A DNA stretch of 40,395 bases from Verrucomicrobiota bacterium (GTDB lineage: Bacteria; Verrucomicrobiota; Verrucomicrobiia; Limisphaerales; SXTU01), in contig JACRKB010000065.1 of the NCBI GenBank assembly GCA_016235545.1, positions 1 to 40,395 on the forward strand, given 5' to 3'. This document shows, piece by piece, positions 25,011 to 33,252 of the stretch. Numbering within the stretch: the stretch's first letter is position 1; the number at the start of each line of letters is the position of its first letter. The position numbers were made by a program, and so were the translations under genes. The notes below the pieces were generated by a model. The model searched no databases, was not told the origin of the DNA, and saw nothing but the letters and a program-made list of their open reading frames with translations.

Positions 25011-26174
25011 TCATTGCTGGTTGGCCTTCTGCCGGGGTGAGAGCAGAGGGAGGGTGGGCACGCTGTTCGTCGGCTTGGGCGGCTTGGGTTTGTAGAAGAG
25101 GCCGTGGGCGTTGAGGTTGCTCATCAACATCGCGCCGTTGCTGGCAAGCAGGCGGCCATCGCCAAGGAAGCTGTTCAGGTTTGTCATCACCAAGTGCGCG
25201 TCCAATGTCAGCGCGTTGACATTCGAGACGGCGCTGTTGACCTGGCCGCTGATGGCGGGCAGGTCGGCGAAGAGCCGCTTGAAGTTGCTGGCCATGACCT
25301 CGTCCTTGAAGAGAGCGCCCGCGAGGCCACGTCCTGATTGCACTTCGCCGAGGAGATTCGTCACCTGTGCTGAGGCGGTTTCAAGATTGCGCACGGCGGC
25401 TTGGATGGATGAGCGATTGCTTCCCACGGTGTCCTGAAGGTCTGCGCCGACCTTATTGAGCTGCTCGCTGAATCGCAACACATTGCTCACCGCCAGCTGA
25501 ATCGGCGCGGTGTTGGTGACGAGCAACCCGTCCACCCTGTCGAGCGTGCCGTGTGCCTTGTCCTCCAAGGCAATCGCCCGCTCAGTCACCGTGCGCGACT
25601 GCTCGGCCACGACGCGGAAGCTCGCCACCATCGCGGCGAAGTTCGTCAAAGTCGCCTCGGACAGCACGTTCTTGTTCACGCGTTCGACAGCGATGTCGAT
25701 TTTCTGCGCAGCCAGGTCCAGCCGCTGGATCAGGCCCAGCGCATCGCGCGCGGCGTCCTGGATGTTGAAGGGAGCGCGGCACTCGCGCTGCGCGGAGCCG
25801 TCCTTGGGCAGCGGTGGCAGCGCGTTCTGAGTGGGTGCGATGGAGACGTATTGGTCGCCGAGGAAACCCTGTGCCTCGATGTTGAAAACCGCGTCGCCGG
25901 GAATGTCGTGCCGCGAGTAGATGCGCAGGAAGATGATGACGGACTTGCTGTCCGGGGCGAGCTCAACGTGGGTGACGTTGCCCACGGTGACGCCGGCGAG
26001 CAGCACGGCGGCTTTTTCCTTGATGCCGCCGACGCTGGTGGTCTTGAGACGAACGCCGTAGCTCGGCTTCAGGAGCGAGAGTCCCTTCGAGAAGTTCAGG
26101 ACCAGCAGCGCAAGCAGCACGAGGCCCACGGCGACAAACCCGCCCACTTTCCATTCGATGCGTGACTGGCTCAT
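25011..26174 (-). CDS. mlaD: MCE-domain lipid-binding protein MlaD
   Basis: The substrate-binding subunit of the Mla-type ABC system that moves phospholipids between the membranes. From ATG 26174 (387 residues), chosen because it gives MSQSRIEWKVGGFVAVGLV with one membrane anchor at about 10-28; an upstream in-frame Met lies inside mlaF. The MCE domain (about 38-115) has YGVRLKTTSVGGIKEKAAVLLAGVTVGNV and GFLGDQYVSI. The long C-terminal part (about 140-360) is helical with repeated heptads, ending in a Pro/Lys-rich tail. It starts one base after the mlaF stop. Confidence 0.92.
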   Translation of the reverse strand: MSQSRIEWKVGGFVAVGLVLLALLVLNFSKGLSLLKPSYGVRLKTTSVGGIKEKAAVLLAGVTVGNVTHVELAPDSKSVIIFLRIYSRHDIPGDAVFNIEAQGFLGDQYVSIAPTQNALPPLPKDGSAQRECRAPFNIQDAARDALGLIQRLDLAAQKIDIAVERVNKNVLSEATLTNFAAMVASFRVVAEQSRTVTERAIALEDKAHGTLDRVDGLLVTNTAPIQLAVSNVLRFSEQLNKVGADLQDTVGSNRSSIQAAVRNLETASAQVTNLLGEVQSGRGLAGALFKDEVMASNFKRLFADLPAISGQVNSAVSNVNALTLDAHLVMTNLNSFLGDGRLLASNGAMLMSNLNAHGLFYKPKPPKPTNSVPTLPLLSPRQKANQQ

Positions 26175-26175
26175 A

Positions 26176-26922
26176 TCAAAAAGTATGCACCTTCTCATCC
26201 GAAATCCCCCGCACAAACCGGCTCACCACCGGGTCTGTCGAGGCCATCATCTCAGCCGGCGTGCCGCTCGTGTAGATGCGGCCCAGATGCAGCATCGCCA
26301 CGCGCCGGCCCACCGCCTGCATGCTCCGCATGTCGTGAGTGATGACGATGGATGTGACTTTCAGCCGCTCGCAGACGCGCACGACGAGCTTGTCAATGCT
26401 GTCGGAGACAACCGGGTCGAGGCCGGTGGTCGGCTCGTCATAAAAGACCACCTCGGGCCGGTAGATGATGGCGCGGGCCAGGCCGACGCGTTTGCGCATG
26501 CCGCCGGACAGCTCGGCGGGCTTGCGCTTCTGTATGCCGGGCATCTCGACCATCTCCAGCGCCTCGGCCACGCGGCGGGCGATCTCCTGCGGCGGATGGT
26601 TGCGCTCGCGGGCCAGGACGAAGGCGATGTTCTCCTCGACGGTGAGCGAGTCAAAGAGCGCGGCGCTCTGGAAGAGCATCCCGAACTTGCGCCGCACGGC
26701 GAGCAGCTCGCGCTCGTTCAAATGCGAAATGTCCCGCCCGTCCACGAGCACCTGCCCGGAGTCCGGGTGCGTGAGGCCAACGAGGTGTTTGAGCAGCACG
26801 CTCTTGCCGCCGCCGCTGCGCCCGATGATGACGAGCGACTCGCCCTTCTCGATGGTCAGGTCCACGCCGTCCAGCACCTGCTGATCGCCAAAGCGTTTGC
26901 GGAGCTGGCGGACCTCGATCAT
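26176..26922 (-). CDS. mlaF: ABC transporter ATPase MlaF
   Basis: A 248-residue cytoplasmic ATPase that energises phospholipid transport. Walker A GRSGGGKS near residues 34-41, Q-loop in MLFQSAALFDSL, the ABC signature LSGGMRKRVGLARAI, Walker B VVFYDEPTTGLDP and the switch His in VITHDM are all present; the Met-Arg-Lys-Arg variant of the signature is usual in Mla/Ttg2A proteins. The start overlaps the mlaE stop by 4 bases, indicating translational coupling, and mlaD starts one base after its stop. Confidence 0.96.
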   Translation of the reverse strand: MIEVRQLRKRFGDQQVLDGVDLTIEKGESLVIIGRSGGGKSVLLKHLVGLTHPDSGQVLVDGRDISHLNERELLAVRRKFGMLFQSAALFDSLTVEENIAFVLARERNHPPQEIARRVAEALEMVEMPGIQKRKPAELSGGMRKRVGLARAIIYRPEVVFYDEPTTGLDPVVSDSIDKLVVRVCERLKVTSIVITHDMRSMQAVGRRVAMLHLGRIYTSGTPAEMMASTDPVVSRFVRGISDEKVHTF

Positions 26923-27698
26923 ATCAGCGCGAGCAGCCGCGTGAGCAGCAGCGTGAGAAAGAAGTTTGACATCAGGATCGCGATGGACGCATAGACCACA
27001 GCCTCGGTCGTCGCATGGCCGACTCCCTCCGCTCCCTGGCCGCAGTGCATCCCCTTGTAGCAGCCCGTGGTCGCGATGATGCCGCCGAAGATGAAGGACT
27101 TGATGAAGCCCATCAGCACGTCGCGGTGGTCGGTGAAGCGCTGCATGTTCACGAGGGAATAGCCGGGGTCAATTTGCAGCAGGTGGACGCCGACGAGATA
27201 CGCCGCGAAAATTCCCACCGCGATGCTTTCGGCCGTCAGCAGAGGGACGGCGATCATCGTCGCCACCACGCGCGGCACGACGATGTAATCAATCGGATGT
27301 GTCGCCAGCGTGCGCAACGCGTCAATCTGCTCCGTCACGCGCATCGTCCCCAGCTCCGCCGCCATCGAGGCGCCCACGCGGCCCGCTACCATCAGCGCCG
27401 TGAGCACCGGCCCCAGCTCGCCGCACATGGACACGCTCACGACCGCCAGCGTGGCGGAGTCCATCTTGACCTTGTGAAACTGGAAGTAAGTCTGCGCGCA
27501 CAAGACCATGCCGGTGAACGCGCCGGTCACGAGCACGACCGTCTGCGACTTCACGCCGATGTAGTAGAGCTGGCTCGTCAAGTCGCGCCCGGACAGGCGC
27601 TGCGTCGTGAGTGAGCGCAGCACCTCCGCCACCATCAGGCTGAATCGCCCGAGGCCGGCCAGCAAACTTTGCATCACCTTTGCCGGAAGTTCTGTCAT
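26919..27698 (-). CDS. mlaE: ABC transporter permease MlaE
   Basis: A 259-residue inner-membrane permease of the MlaE family. Conserved features include LYYIGVKSQTVVLVTGAFTGMVL, the EQIDALRTLATHPIDYIVVPRVVA segment typical of MlaE/TGD1, and five to six membrane helices. It is first in the transcription order mlaE-mlaF-mlaD-PIN/TRAM-DUF2007. mlaB and mlaC partners are not present, as is common outside Proteobacteria. The region upstream of the ATG at 27698 is repeat-rich; I cannot assign a promoter. Confidence 0.95.
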   Translation of the reverse strand: MTELPAKVMQSLLAGLGRFSLMVAEVLRSLTTQRLSGRDLTSQLYYIGVKSQTVVLVTGAFTGMVLCAQTYFQFHKVKMDSATLAVVSVSMCGELGPVLTALMVAGRVGASMAAELGTMRVTEQIDALRTLATHPIDYIVVPRVVATMIAVPLLTAESIAVGIFAAYLVGVHLLQIDPGYSLVNMQRFTDHRDVLMGFIKSFIFGGIIATTGCYKGMHCGQGAEGVGHATTEAVVYASIAILMSNFFLTLLLTRLLALI

Positions 27699-28061
27699 GC
27701 AGCGCGAGTGTGGTTAGCAGACGGGAAAATATCTGGCGAGATTTCACTGCATTGGAATTTCAACCGAAACGATTCGTCAGCCACGAATGGAAGCGCAGAG
27801 CAAACACGGATGAGGACAAGGCAAATTTCTCCTCCCAATTGGCAGCCGCCTCCCGCTCCGGCTCGGGGCGCATCTCATTTTCTTGCCGACCCAATGCAGC
27901 GAGCGATGCAGTTGACCGCCCCTCCTGCTCGAAATCCTGATCCTAATCCTGCTCCGCCGACCGGCACACGAGGGGAAGGAGCAGGATTACGAGCAGGAGG
28001 GAGAGCTTGTGCGTTGCAGGCGACTGAGACGCGCACTCCGGCTCGCTCATTCCTGACGGCT
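27699..28061. other. 363-bp repeat-rich gap upstream of mlaE
   Basis: From left to right: a fragment of the ACACGGAT repeat (27764-27835), a TTTCTTGCCGACC piece matching the outer arm of the 12.2-12.5 kb element (about 27868-27891), and a full GGATTA-type inverted repeat with arms 27921-27954 and 27978-28000. No coding sequence is supported, although a frame on the minus strand crosses it. Confidence 0.7.
27921..28000. repeat. GGATTA-type inverted repeat, copy 2
   Basis: Arms 27921-27954 and 27978-28000 share the words CTCCTGCTCG-AATCCTG and GGAGCAGGATTACGAGCAGGAG. It belongs to the same family as the elements at 23614-23690 and 33916-34000. Confidence 0.8.
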
Positions 28062-28886
28062 TCAAGGCGCACCGCCAAGAGATCGCACCACCTCGTCGAG
28101 GAGCGGAGTTTCCATTTCCACCAGATGGCAGCGCTCAGGGAAGCGGCCTGTGTGGACATCAGCGATGTATTCGCGGAAGGCGGCGATGCGCTCCTGCTGC
28201 AGGCGGCGATGTTCGGCGGCGAAATCGCGGTAGGCCTTCGCATGGCGTGGCGGGCGCTCGTCGTAGTCCCCAAGGATGTCGTCGGAGAAGAGGAATTGGG
28301 TGTCGCAGCCGCTGCCCGAGCCAAGCGACATGAGGATGAGCTTTGTCTGCGAGGAGAGGAATCGCGCGAGGTTGTGCGGCACGACTTCGAGTTCGGCGGC
28401 GTAGGCGCCCGAGTTCTCCAGCTCCTTCATCCGGCGATGGAGTTCCCTGGCCTCCTCGACGGTCTTGCCAATGGCGCGGTAACCGGTCCAGGTGACATGA
28501 CGCGGGACAAGTCCGAGGTGCCCGACGACTGGAATGCCTTCGCGCGCCATCGCCTCGATGATAAAGAGGCTGGCCGAGCAATAGACGCTGCTGGCCCCCA
28601 ATTCGAGGGCGCGGAACGCGATCCGGATGGCCTCCTCCGGAGTAGCCAGCCCGTGCGGTGTGGCACACGAGAGGAAGCTGTTCGGCGCGGCGGCGACAAG
28701 CCCGGGCAGCCGCGACTGCGCCTCGGGACTGTCAAAGCTGCAACTCATCAAATCCACGCCGGCCTCTTCCGCAGCGGCGGCTTCCTGCGGGGATTTGACG
28801 TGGATGTGCGTGAGGCAGCGTTTGCCTTTGAGCTGCTGAAGATCAAAGACCGTAAATTTTTTCCGGGGGCGGAGCATTGCGGCCAA
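28062..28886 (-). CDS. Divergent PanB-like protein (ketopantoate hydroxymethyltransferase fold)
   Basis: A 274-residue protein with a PanB-like second half: GIPVVGHLGLVPRHV near 117-131, GYRAIGKTVEEA near 135-146, the catalytic-type Glu167 in ELEVVP, and a long C-terminal DFAAEHRRLQQ helix ending near the family's usual GxFPxxxH. The first half departs from PanB: where E. coli has metal ligand Asp84 there is Cys74 (SCATPHG), where it has Lys112 and Glu114 there are Tyr102 and Ser104, and Asp45 is at best replaced by Asp52 in SFDSP. PanB makes ketopantoate for coenzyme A with a bound Mg2+. This may be a functional pantothenate enzyme with other ligands, or a PEP-mutase/ICL-superfamily relative with another reaction. 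No panC or panD is nearby. Confidence 0.75.
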   Translation of the reverse strand: MAAMLRPRKKFTVFDLQQLKGKRCLTHIHVKSPQEAAAAEEAGVDLMSCSFDSPEAQSRLPGLVAAAPNSFLSCATPHGLATPEEAIRIAFRALELGASSVYCSASLFIIEAMAREGIPVVGHLGLVPRHVTWTGYRAIGKTVEEARELHRRMKELENSGAYAAELEVVPHNLARFLSSQTKLILMSLGSGSGCDTQFLFSDDILGDYDERPPRHAKAYRDFAAEHRRLQQERIAAFREYIADVHTGRFPERCHLVEMETPLLDEVVRSLGGAP

Positions 28887-29260
28887 GGATTAGGCAAGCG
28901 GGGGTGGTCTGTAAATCGCGCGTTTGCTTACCACCAAGGCGCAACGCGGCGGCTGCAAGCCACCGGGACCGCCGGAATCGTACGCAGGGGACGCCGCTCA
29001 CCAAGGGCCGCCAAAGAGACGAGCCAAGGGTTTGTTCGGAACCATGCAGTTGAGCCACGGATGCAACACGGAACAAACACGGAACAGCAAGCGACTGTCT
29101 TGACGATGCCTGCCGGGTTCGACACCACCGTTTGGTGTGCGCGTTCCTCTTCTTGAAAGGTTGCGTTTTCCTCGTCCCCATCCGTGTTTCATCTGTGTTC
29201 AATCCGTGGCCAAAGAATCGTTTCGGTGTATCTGTGCCCATCTGTGGCTGCAAAGAACGC
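28887..29260. other. 374-bp gap between bioB and the PanB-like gene, mostly repeat
   Basis: Half of it is copy B of the intergenic repeat (29038-29222). The remaining part up to 29037 has a CGGCGG-rich stretch (ACGCGGCGGCTGCAAGCC) and nothing coding. A promoter for the PanB-like gene may lie here but cannot be read with confidence. Confidence 0.65.
29038..29222. repeat. 185-bp intergenic repeat, copy B (inverted relative to copy A)
   Basis: Read on the minus strand it parallels 23427-23610 along its whole length: AACGATTCTTTG, CCACGGAT, ATGAAACACGGATG, AAAACGC, ACGCGCACACCAAACGGTG, GGCAGGCATCGTCAAGA, TGCTGTTCCGTGTT, GTTGCATCCGTGGCTCAAC. Differences are mostly substitutions and short length changes. 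Confidence 0.85.
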
Positions 29261-30355
29261 TCAGGCGGAAATTGCCGCCGTCTCGCAGGTCTGCTCGCCA
29301 CAGCCGCAGTTGCCCGGCTCCTGATCGGCGAAGTCGTGGCCTTCCCAGTTCGGATCCAGGCCGAGGTCTTTGAGCATCTGGAGGTCCTTCTCCACGGACT
29401 GGTTCAAGGTGGTGAGGTAGTTGCCGACCATGAGAGCGCTCGCGCCCGCCGCGAAGATCATGCTCTGGAGGTCGCGCAAGTTCACCGTGCGTCCGCCGGC
29501 GATCATGATTTCCTGCCGGGGCAGGACGAAGCGGAAGCAGGCGATTGTCTTGAGAATTTCCATCGGCGGCAGCGGCGCAAGCTTCGCGAAGGGCGTGCCG
29601 GGGATAGGATTTAGGATGTTGATGGGGCAGACGTTCGCACCAATCTCGCGCAGGGACAGCGCGAGGTCGCAGCGGTCCTCACGCGTCTCACCCATGCCGA
29701 TGATTCCTCCGGAGCAAATCTTGATGCCGGCTTTCTTGAGGTAGCCGATGGTTTCGAGCCGGTCGTCGAAGGTGTGCGTGGAACAAGTCTGCGGGAAGAA
29801 GCGACGGGAGCTTTCGAGATTGTGGCCGTAGCACTCCAAGCCGGCGGCCTTGAGACGATCCGCGACCTTTTGGTTCTTGATGAGGCCCAGGGAGGCGTCG
29901 GGGCGGGATTTGCCGCTGGCCTTCATCTCACTGATGCGGTCGCAGACTTCGTCGAGCATCGGGCCTTCGTTGAGGCCGCGCCACGCGGCGACGAGGCCGA
30001 CGGCGGTCACCTGGTTCTGCTGCGCCTCGGTGAGCGCGCTCTGCACCGGCTCGGGGTCCACAAAGCCGTATCGGGGCGAGGTGGTCTGGTGGTGCGCGGA
30101 CTGCGCGCAGAAGCTGCAATTCTCAGAGCACGCGCCGGCCTTGGCGTTCACGATGGAGCAGAGGTGAATCTTGTTTCCCTTGAAGCGTTCACGAATGCGG
30201 TTGGCCCAGGCCATCAGCTCAAAGATGTCGGCCGTGTCCTCCAGCTCGAAGAGCCACAGCGCGTCCTCGCGCTCGATGCGCCCGCCGCCCAGCACGCGCT
30301 GGCCCAGGTCGGAAAGGCGTTCGTGAATGGTCGCGTCAAACGAGGTCGGTCGCAT
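29261..30355 (-). CDS. bioB: Biotin synthase (radical SAM)
   Basis: Inserts sulfur into dethiobiotin. The ATG at 30355 gives 364 residues; the frame runs 76 codons further upstream into potD sequence without BioB similarity. The radical SAM motif CxxxCxxC is at Cys76, Cys80 and Cys83 (GACSENCSFCAQSAHH), and YGHNLESS, KICSGGIIGMGET and NILNPIPGTP are conserved. Compared with E. coli BioB, the [2Fe-2S] ligands at positions 97, 128 and 260 align with Gly/Val, Asp153 and Ile283, while Cys188 is kept as Cys214. A C-terminal tail adds Cys350, Cys352 and Cys357 (GNCGCGEQTC). This may fit the recently described BioB type with a different auxiliary cluster. The gene is divergent from potD (96 bp). Confidence 0.92.
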   Translation of the reverse strand: MRPTSFDATIHERLSDLGQRVLGGGRIEREDALWLFELEDTADIFELMAWANRIRERFKGNKIHLCSIVNAKAGACSENCSFCAQSAHHQTTSPRYGFVDPEPVQSALTEAQQNQVTAVGLVAAWRGLNEGPMLDEVCDRISEMKASGKSRPDASLGLIKNQKVADRLKAAGLECYGHNLESSRRFFPQTCSTHTFDDRLETIGYLKKAGIKICSGGIIGMGETREDRCDLALSLREIGANVCPINILNPIPGTPFAKLAPLPPMEILKTIACFRFVLPRQEIMIAGGRTVNLRDLQSMIFAAGASALMVGNYLTTLNQSVEKDLQMLKDLGLDPNWEGHDFADQEPGNCGCGEQTCETAAISA

Positions 30356-30451
30356 GGTTGACAGGATTGCGGAAGGTGCGGCGCAAGGCAAGCGCAGCGT
30401 TCTGAATGGATTTTCCTTTGACTCCCCTGCCCTGCCGTTCCTACTGAACTC

Positions 30452-31486
30452 ATGCGTTCGCTGCCCCTTCTCCTGCTCCTCGCGCTCGGATTGCCCTCCC
30501 CGGTCTCCGCCGCCGAGGCGAAGCTCAACGTCTTCATCTGGAGCGAATACCTCGACCCGCAAGTGGTGAAGGAGTTCGAACACAAGTTCAGCTGCAAGGT
30601 GACAGTGGATGTCTACGAAGACGCGGAATCAATGCTCGCGAAACTTCAGGCCGGCGGCGCGGCGCTCTACGACCTCGTCGTGCCGCCGGACCATCTTGTG
30701 CCGACGATGGTGAAGCTCGGCCTTCTCGCGCCGCTGCGCCCCGACAACCTGCCAAACCTCAAGAACCTCGACGCAAAGTTCGCCAGCCCGCCGTATGACC
30801 GGGGCAACAAATTCAGCGTGGCCTACCAATGGGGCACGGTCGGCATCCTTGTGCGAGCAGCGGCGGGCAAGCCGGTGGCGGAATCGTGGGGACTGGTGTT
30901 CGACGAGAGGCAGCAGCCGGGGAAGTTCGTGCTGATTGACTCGGTGCGCGACTGCCTCGGCGCGGCGCTGAAGTTCGAAGGACACAGCTTGAACTCGACG
31001 GAGATTCCGCACCTGAAGGAAGCGCGCAACCTCGTCATCGAGGCGAAGCGCCGCGCGGCGGGCTTCGACGGCAGCGTGGGCGCGAAGAACAAGGTCCTCG
31101 CCAAGAGCGTGACCGCTGCCATCGTTTATAGCGGCGAAGCAGCGCGGGCGATGGCTGATGACACAGCGCTTCGCTACATCATCCCTCGCGAAGGGAGCCA
31201 GATATGGGTGGACAACTTGTGCATCCCCGCCAAAGCCCCGCACCGCGACCTCGCCGAGAAGTTCATCAACTACGTGCTCGACGCGAAAGTCGGCGCACGG
31301 CTCTCGAACTTCCTGCAATTCGCCATGCCCAACGCGGCGGCGAAGGAGTTCATCAAACGGGAGGATTTGAAGAATCCTGCGATCTACCCGCCTGCTGACG
31401 TGATGGCGAAGCTGGAGTTCCTCGAAGACCTCGGCGCGAAGACGAAGCTTTTCGACGAGGCGTGGACGCAGGTGAAGGCACGGTAG
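30452..31486 (+). CDS. potD: Spermidine/putrescine-binding periplasmic protein PotD-like
   Basis: A 344-residue extracytoplasmic binding protein with signal peptide (MRSLPLLLLLALGLPSPVSAAE). The start of the mature part, LNVFIWSEYLDPQVVKEFE, and later DLVVPPDHLVPTMVKLGLL and AYQWGTVGILV are typical PotD/PotF segments; SAWVD-type C-terminal residues are replaced by GSQIWVDNLCIPAKAPH. It would deliver polyamines to an ABC importer. No potA, potB or potC is seen on either side in this window, so its transporter must be encoded elsewhere or it serves another role. It converges with a transglutaminase-like gene across a repeat. Confidence 0.88.
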   Translation: MRSLPLLLLLALGLPSPVSAAEAKLNVFIWSEYLDPQVVKEFEHKFSCKVTVDVYEDAESMLAKLQAGGAALYDLVVPPDHLVPTMVKLGLLAPLRPDNLPNLKNLDAKFASPPYDRGNKFSVAYQWGTVGILVRAAAGKPVAESWGLVFDERQQPGKFVLIDSVRDCLGAALKFEGHSLNSTEIPHLKEARNLVIEAKRRAAGFDGSVGAKNKVLAKSVTAAIVYSGEAARAMADDTALRYIIPREGSQIWVDNLCIPAKAPHRDLAEKFINYVLDAKVGARLSNFLQFAMPNAAAKEFIKREDLKNPAIYPPADVMAKLEFLEDLGAKTKLFDEAWTQVKAR

Positions 31487-31491
31487 CTCTG

Positions 31492-31603
31492 GCAGGATGA
31501 GACTCCGTCGAGCGCACTCTCGGGGAGCGACATACCCACCAAGAAACTCGCTTCGCTTGCGCCTCCTCCGTCGGCCAATGGGGTTCGACGGAGTCTCACC
31601 CTA
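31492..31603. repeat. Inverted repeat between convergent potD and transglutaminase-like gene
   Basis: Arms 31494-31513 and 31583-31602 (AGGATGAGACTCCGTCGAGC and its complement) match at 18 of 20 positions. The interior has a GCACTCTCGGGGAGCG palindrome-like segment. A related GGATTCGACGGAGGAAGCACTCT piece appears near 38908-38930. Possible bidirectional terminator or mobile palindrome. Confidence 0.75.
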
Positions 31604-31607
31604 CCGG

Positions 31608-32486
31608 TCATTGCTGCTTCGCCGTGCGCCACGCGAAGGCGAGCGAGCCGATGATGAGCACCGCCGCCACCGGAAAATTCCAGTCGAAGCCCGCCGCGTC
31701 GCGATCGGTGCGGCGCACGCACCAGTCGAGAAAGACCGCGTAGCCAGCAAGCATCACAGCACAAAGCGTGGCGAAGCGTCCTGCATCCAGCGCGGGGTGA
31801 AACACCAGCGCGAGCAGCGTCAGGAGCAGCAGCACGACGCGCCACGCTGGGAACTTGCAGGTCATCGCCAACGAATCGAGCAGCGTCTTCATCGCGGGGA
31901 ACGTTAGGATGGTCTTGCCGCCCTCGCGCCGAAAATTTTTGTCGATCATGGGACCCATCAGCTCGTTCGTGCCTGCGGCGACCCAGACGTGCTGGAGGTT
32001 TGCCACGAGCCGCGCATCCGCGTGACCGCGTGCTCGCAGGATGCTCGCGGCCAGCACTGCGCGGCCGTCGCAGTCCTCGCGCTTGCGCTCCCAGACCTCG
32101 GCGGCAGTGGGCCAGTAGTCAAGGTTCCACCAGCCGTGCCAGTCGTATTGATACGGGACGTTCCGATAGACGAAGCGCTCGACGGCCTTGAACTCCGTCA
32201 GTGCCGGCGTGTTCGTCGCGAGGAGCTGGTCAATGTCCCTGTTGATCTCCGGCATCGCGGGCAGATCCGGCTGGATGAGCGATTCCATGTCCAGCAAGTG
32301 GCTGATTTGCCGGACGAGCAGAACCGGATTCGGATAGAGGGCGAAGAGCACGACGGCCGCGAAGAGGAGAAGCTTGAGGCTGGACCGCTTCAGCGGTCGT
32401 TGGGTTTCCAGCCAGTGCCAGAACTGCGCTCCGGTTGAGACGAGTCGCTTCACAGGGGGTGCGCGCTGCCACGAACGCGCGGGCAC
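31608..32486 (-). CDS. Transglutaminase-like membrane protein
   Basis: A 292-residue protein starting with GTG at 32486 (4 bp after the upstream gene's stop). One membrane helix lies at about 38-58 (LKLLLFAAVVLFALYPNPVLL), then a soluble part with the transglutaminase/protease-like core: Cys in KREDCDGRAVLAASILRARGHADARL and His in LQHVWVAA, followed by an Asp-poor segment; three more helices form the C-terminal third. The CxxR and HxWV spacing fits transglutaminase-like superfamily members, which act as proteases or peptide crosslinkers. Substrate unknown. It probably shares a transcript with the Bax-inhibitor-1 gene. Confidence 0.75.
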   Translation of the reverse strand: MPARSWQRAPPVKRLVSTGAQFWHWLETQRPLKRSSLKLLLFAAVVLFALYPNPVLLVRQISHLLDMESLIQPDLPAMPEINRDIDQLLATNTPALTEFKAVERFVYRNVPYQYDWHGWWNLDYWPTAAEVWERKREDCDGRAVLAASILRARGHADARLVANLQHVWVAAGTNELMGPMIDKNFRREGGKTILTFPAMKTLLDSLAMTCKFPAWRVVLLLLTLLALVFHPALDAGRFATLCAVMLAGYAVFLDWCVRRTDRDAAGFDWNFPVAAVLIIGSLAFAWRTAKQQ

Positions 32487-32489
32487 CGG

Positions 32490-33218
32490 CTACCGCCGCA
32501 GCTTGGCGAGCAGACGGAGGAACTCGATGTAGAGCCAGATGAGCGTCACCATCAGGCCGAAAGCGGCATACCACTCCATGTATTTCGGCGCTCCCGCAGC
32601 CTCGCCCTGCTCGATGAAGTCGAAGTCCAGCACGAGGTTCAACGCCGCGATGACAACGACGAACAGGCTGAAGCCGATGCCGACCCAGCCCGACTCGTGG
32701 ATGTAAGGAATGTTCTTCCCGAACAGCCCCATCACAAAGCTGACGAGGTAAACCAGCGCGATGCCCGCTGTGGCAGCGAACACGCCGAGCTTGAAGTTCT
32801 CCGTCGCCTTGATCAGGCCGGTGCGGTAGGCCACAAGCAGGCCGAAAAGCGTGCCGCCCGTGAGCAGCACGGCGTCGAGCACGATGCCTTTGAACTTCGT
32901 CTCCATGACCGCCGAGATCGCGCCGAGGAAAAGCCCCTCGCAGATGGCGTAGACAGGCGCGGTGAAAGGCGCGGCGGGTTTGGCGAAGCAGGTGATGAGG
33001 CAGAAGATGAGTCCGCCAATCAATCCTCCCAAAGCCCACGGCATGGCTGCGGCGAGATCACCCGCGCGGACCTTGTCCCAGGTGAACAATGCAGAAGCGA
33101 CGAGTAGAAGGAGCAGGATGAGCGTGCGCGTGACCGTGCCATTGATAGTCATTCGGCCCGCGCTTTCGCCCAGGCCGGTGAACGCCTTGTCGTTGAGGAC
33201 GGGATTGGAACTTCGCAT
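32490..33218 (-). CDS. Bax inhibitor-1 / YccA family membrane protein
   Basis: A 242-residue inner-membrane protein with about seven hydrophobic helices and the N-terminal signature MRSSNPVLNDKAF common in a bacterial Bax-inhibitor-1 subgroup, in which the acidic GxxLV and FDF segments (VLDFDFIEQGEA) are typical. E. coli YccA modulates FtsH; the subgroup here is of unknown role, with possible ion-leak function in related BsYetJ. It follows the DUF1080 gene by 34 bp on the same strand and precedes the transglutaminase-like gene. Confidence 0.9.
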   Translation of the reverse strand: MRSSNPVLNDKAFTGLGESAGRMTINGTVTRTLILLLLLVASALFTWDKVRAGDLAAAMPWALGGLIGGLIFCLITCFAKPAAPFTAPVYAICEGLFLGAISAVMETKFKGIVLDAVLLTGGTLFGLLVAYRTGLIKATENFKLGVFAATAGIALVYLVSFVMGLFGKNIPYIHESGWVGIGFSLFVVVIAALNLVLDFDFIEQGEAAGAPKYMEWYAAFGLMVTLIWLYIEFLRLLAKLRR

Positions 33219-33252
33219 GGGATGGTTTGTTGGGCAGCCCAGAAGCAGGACA

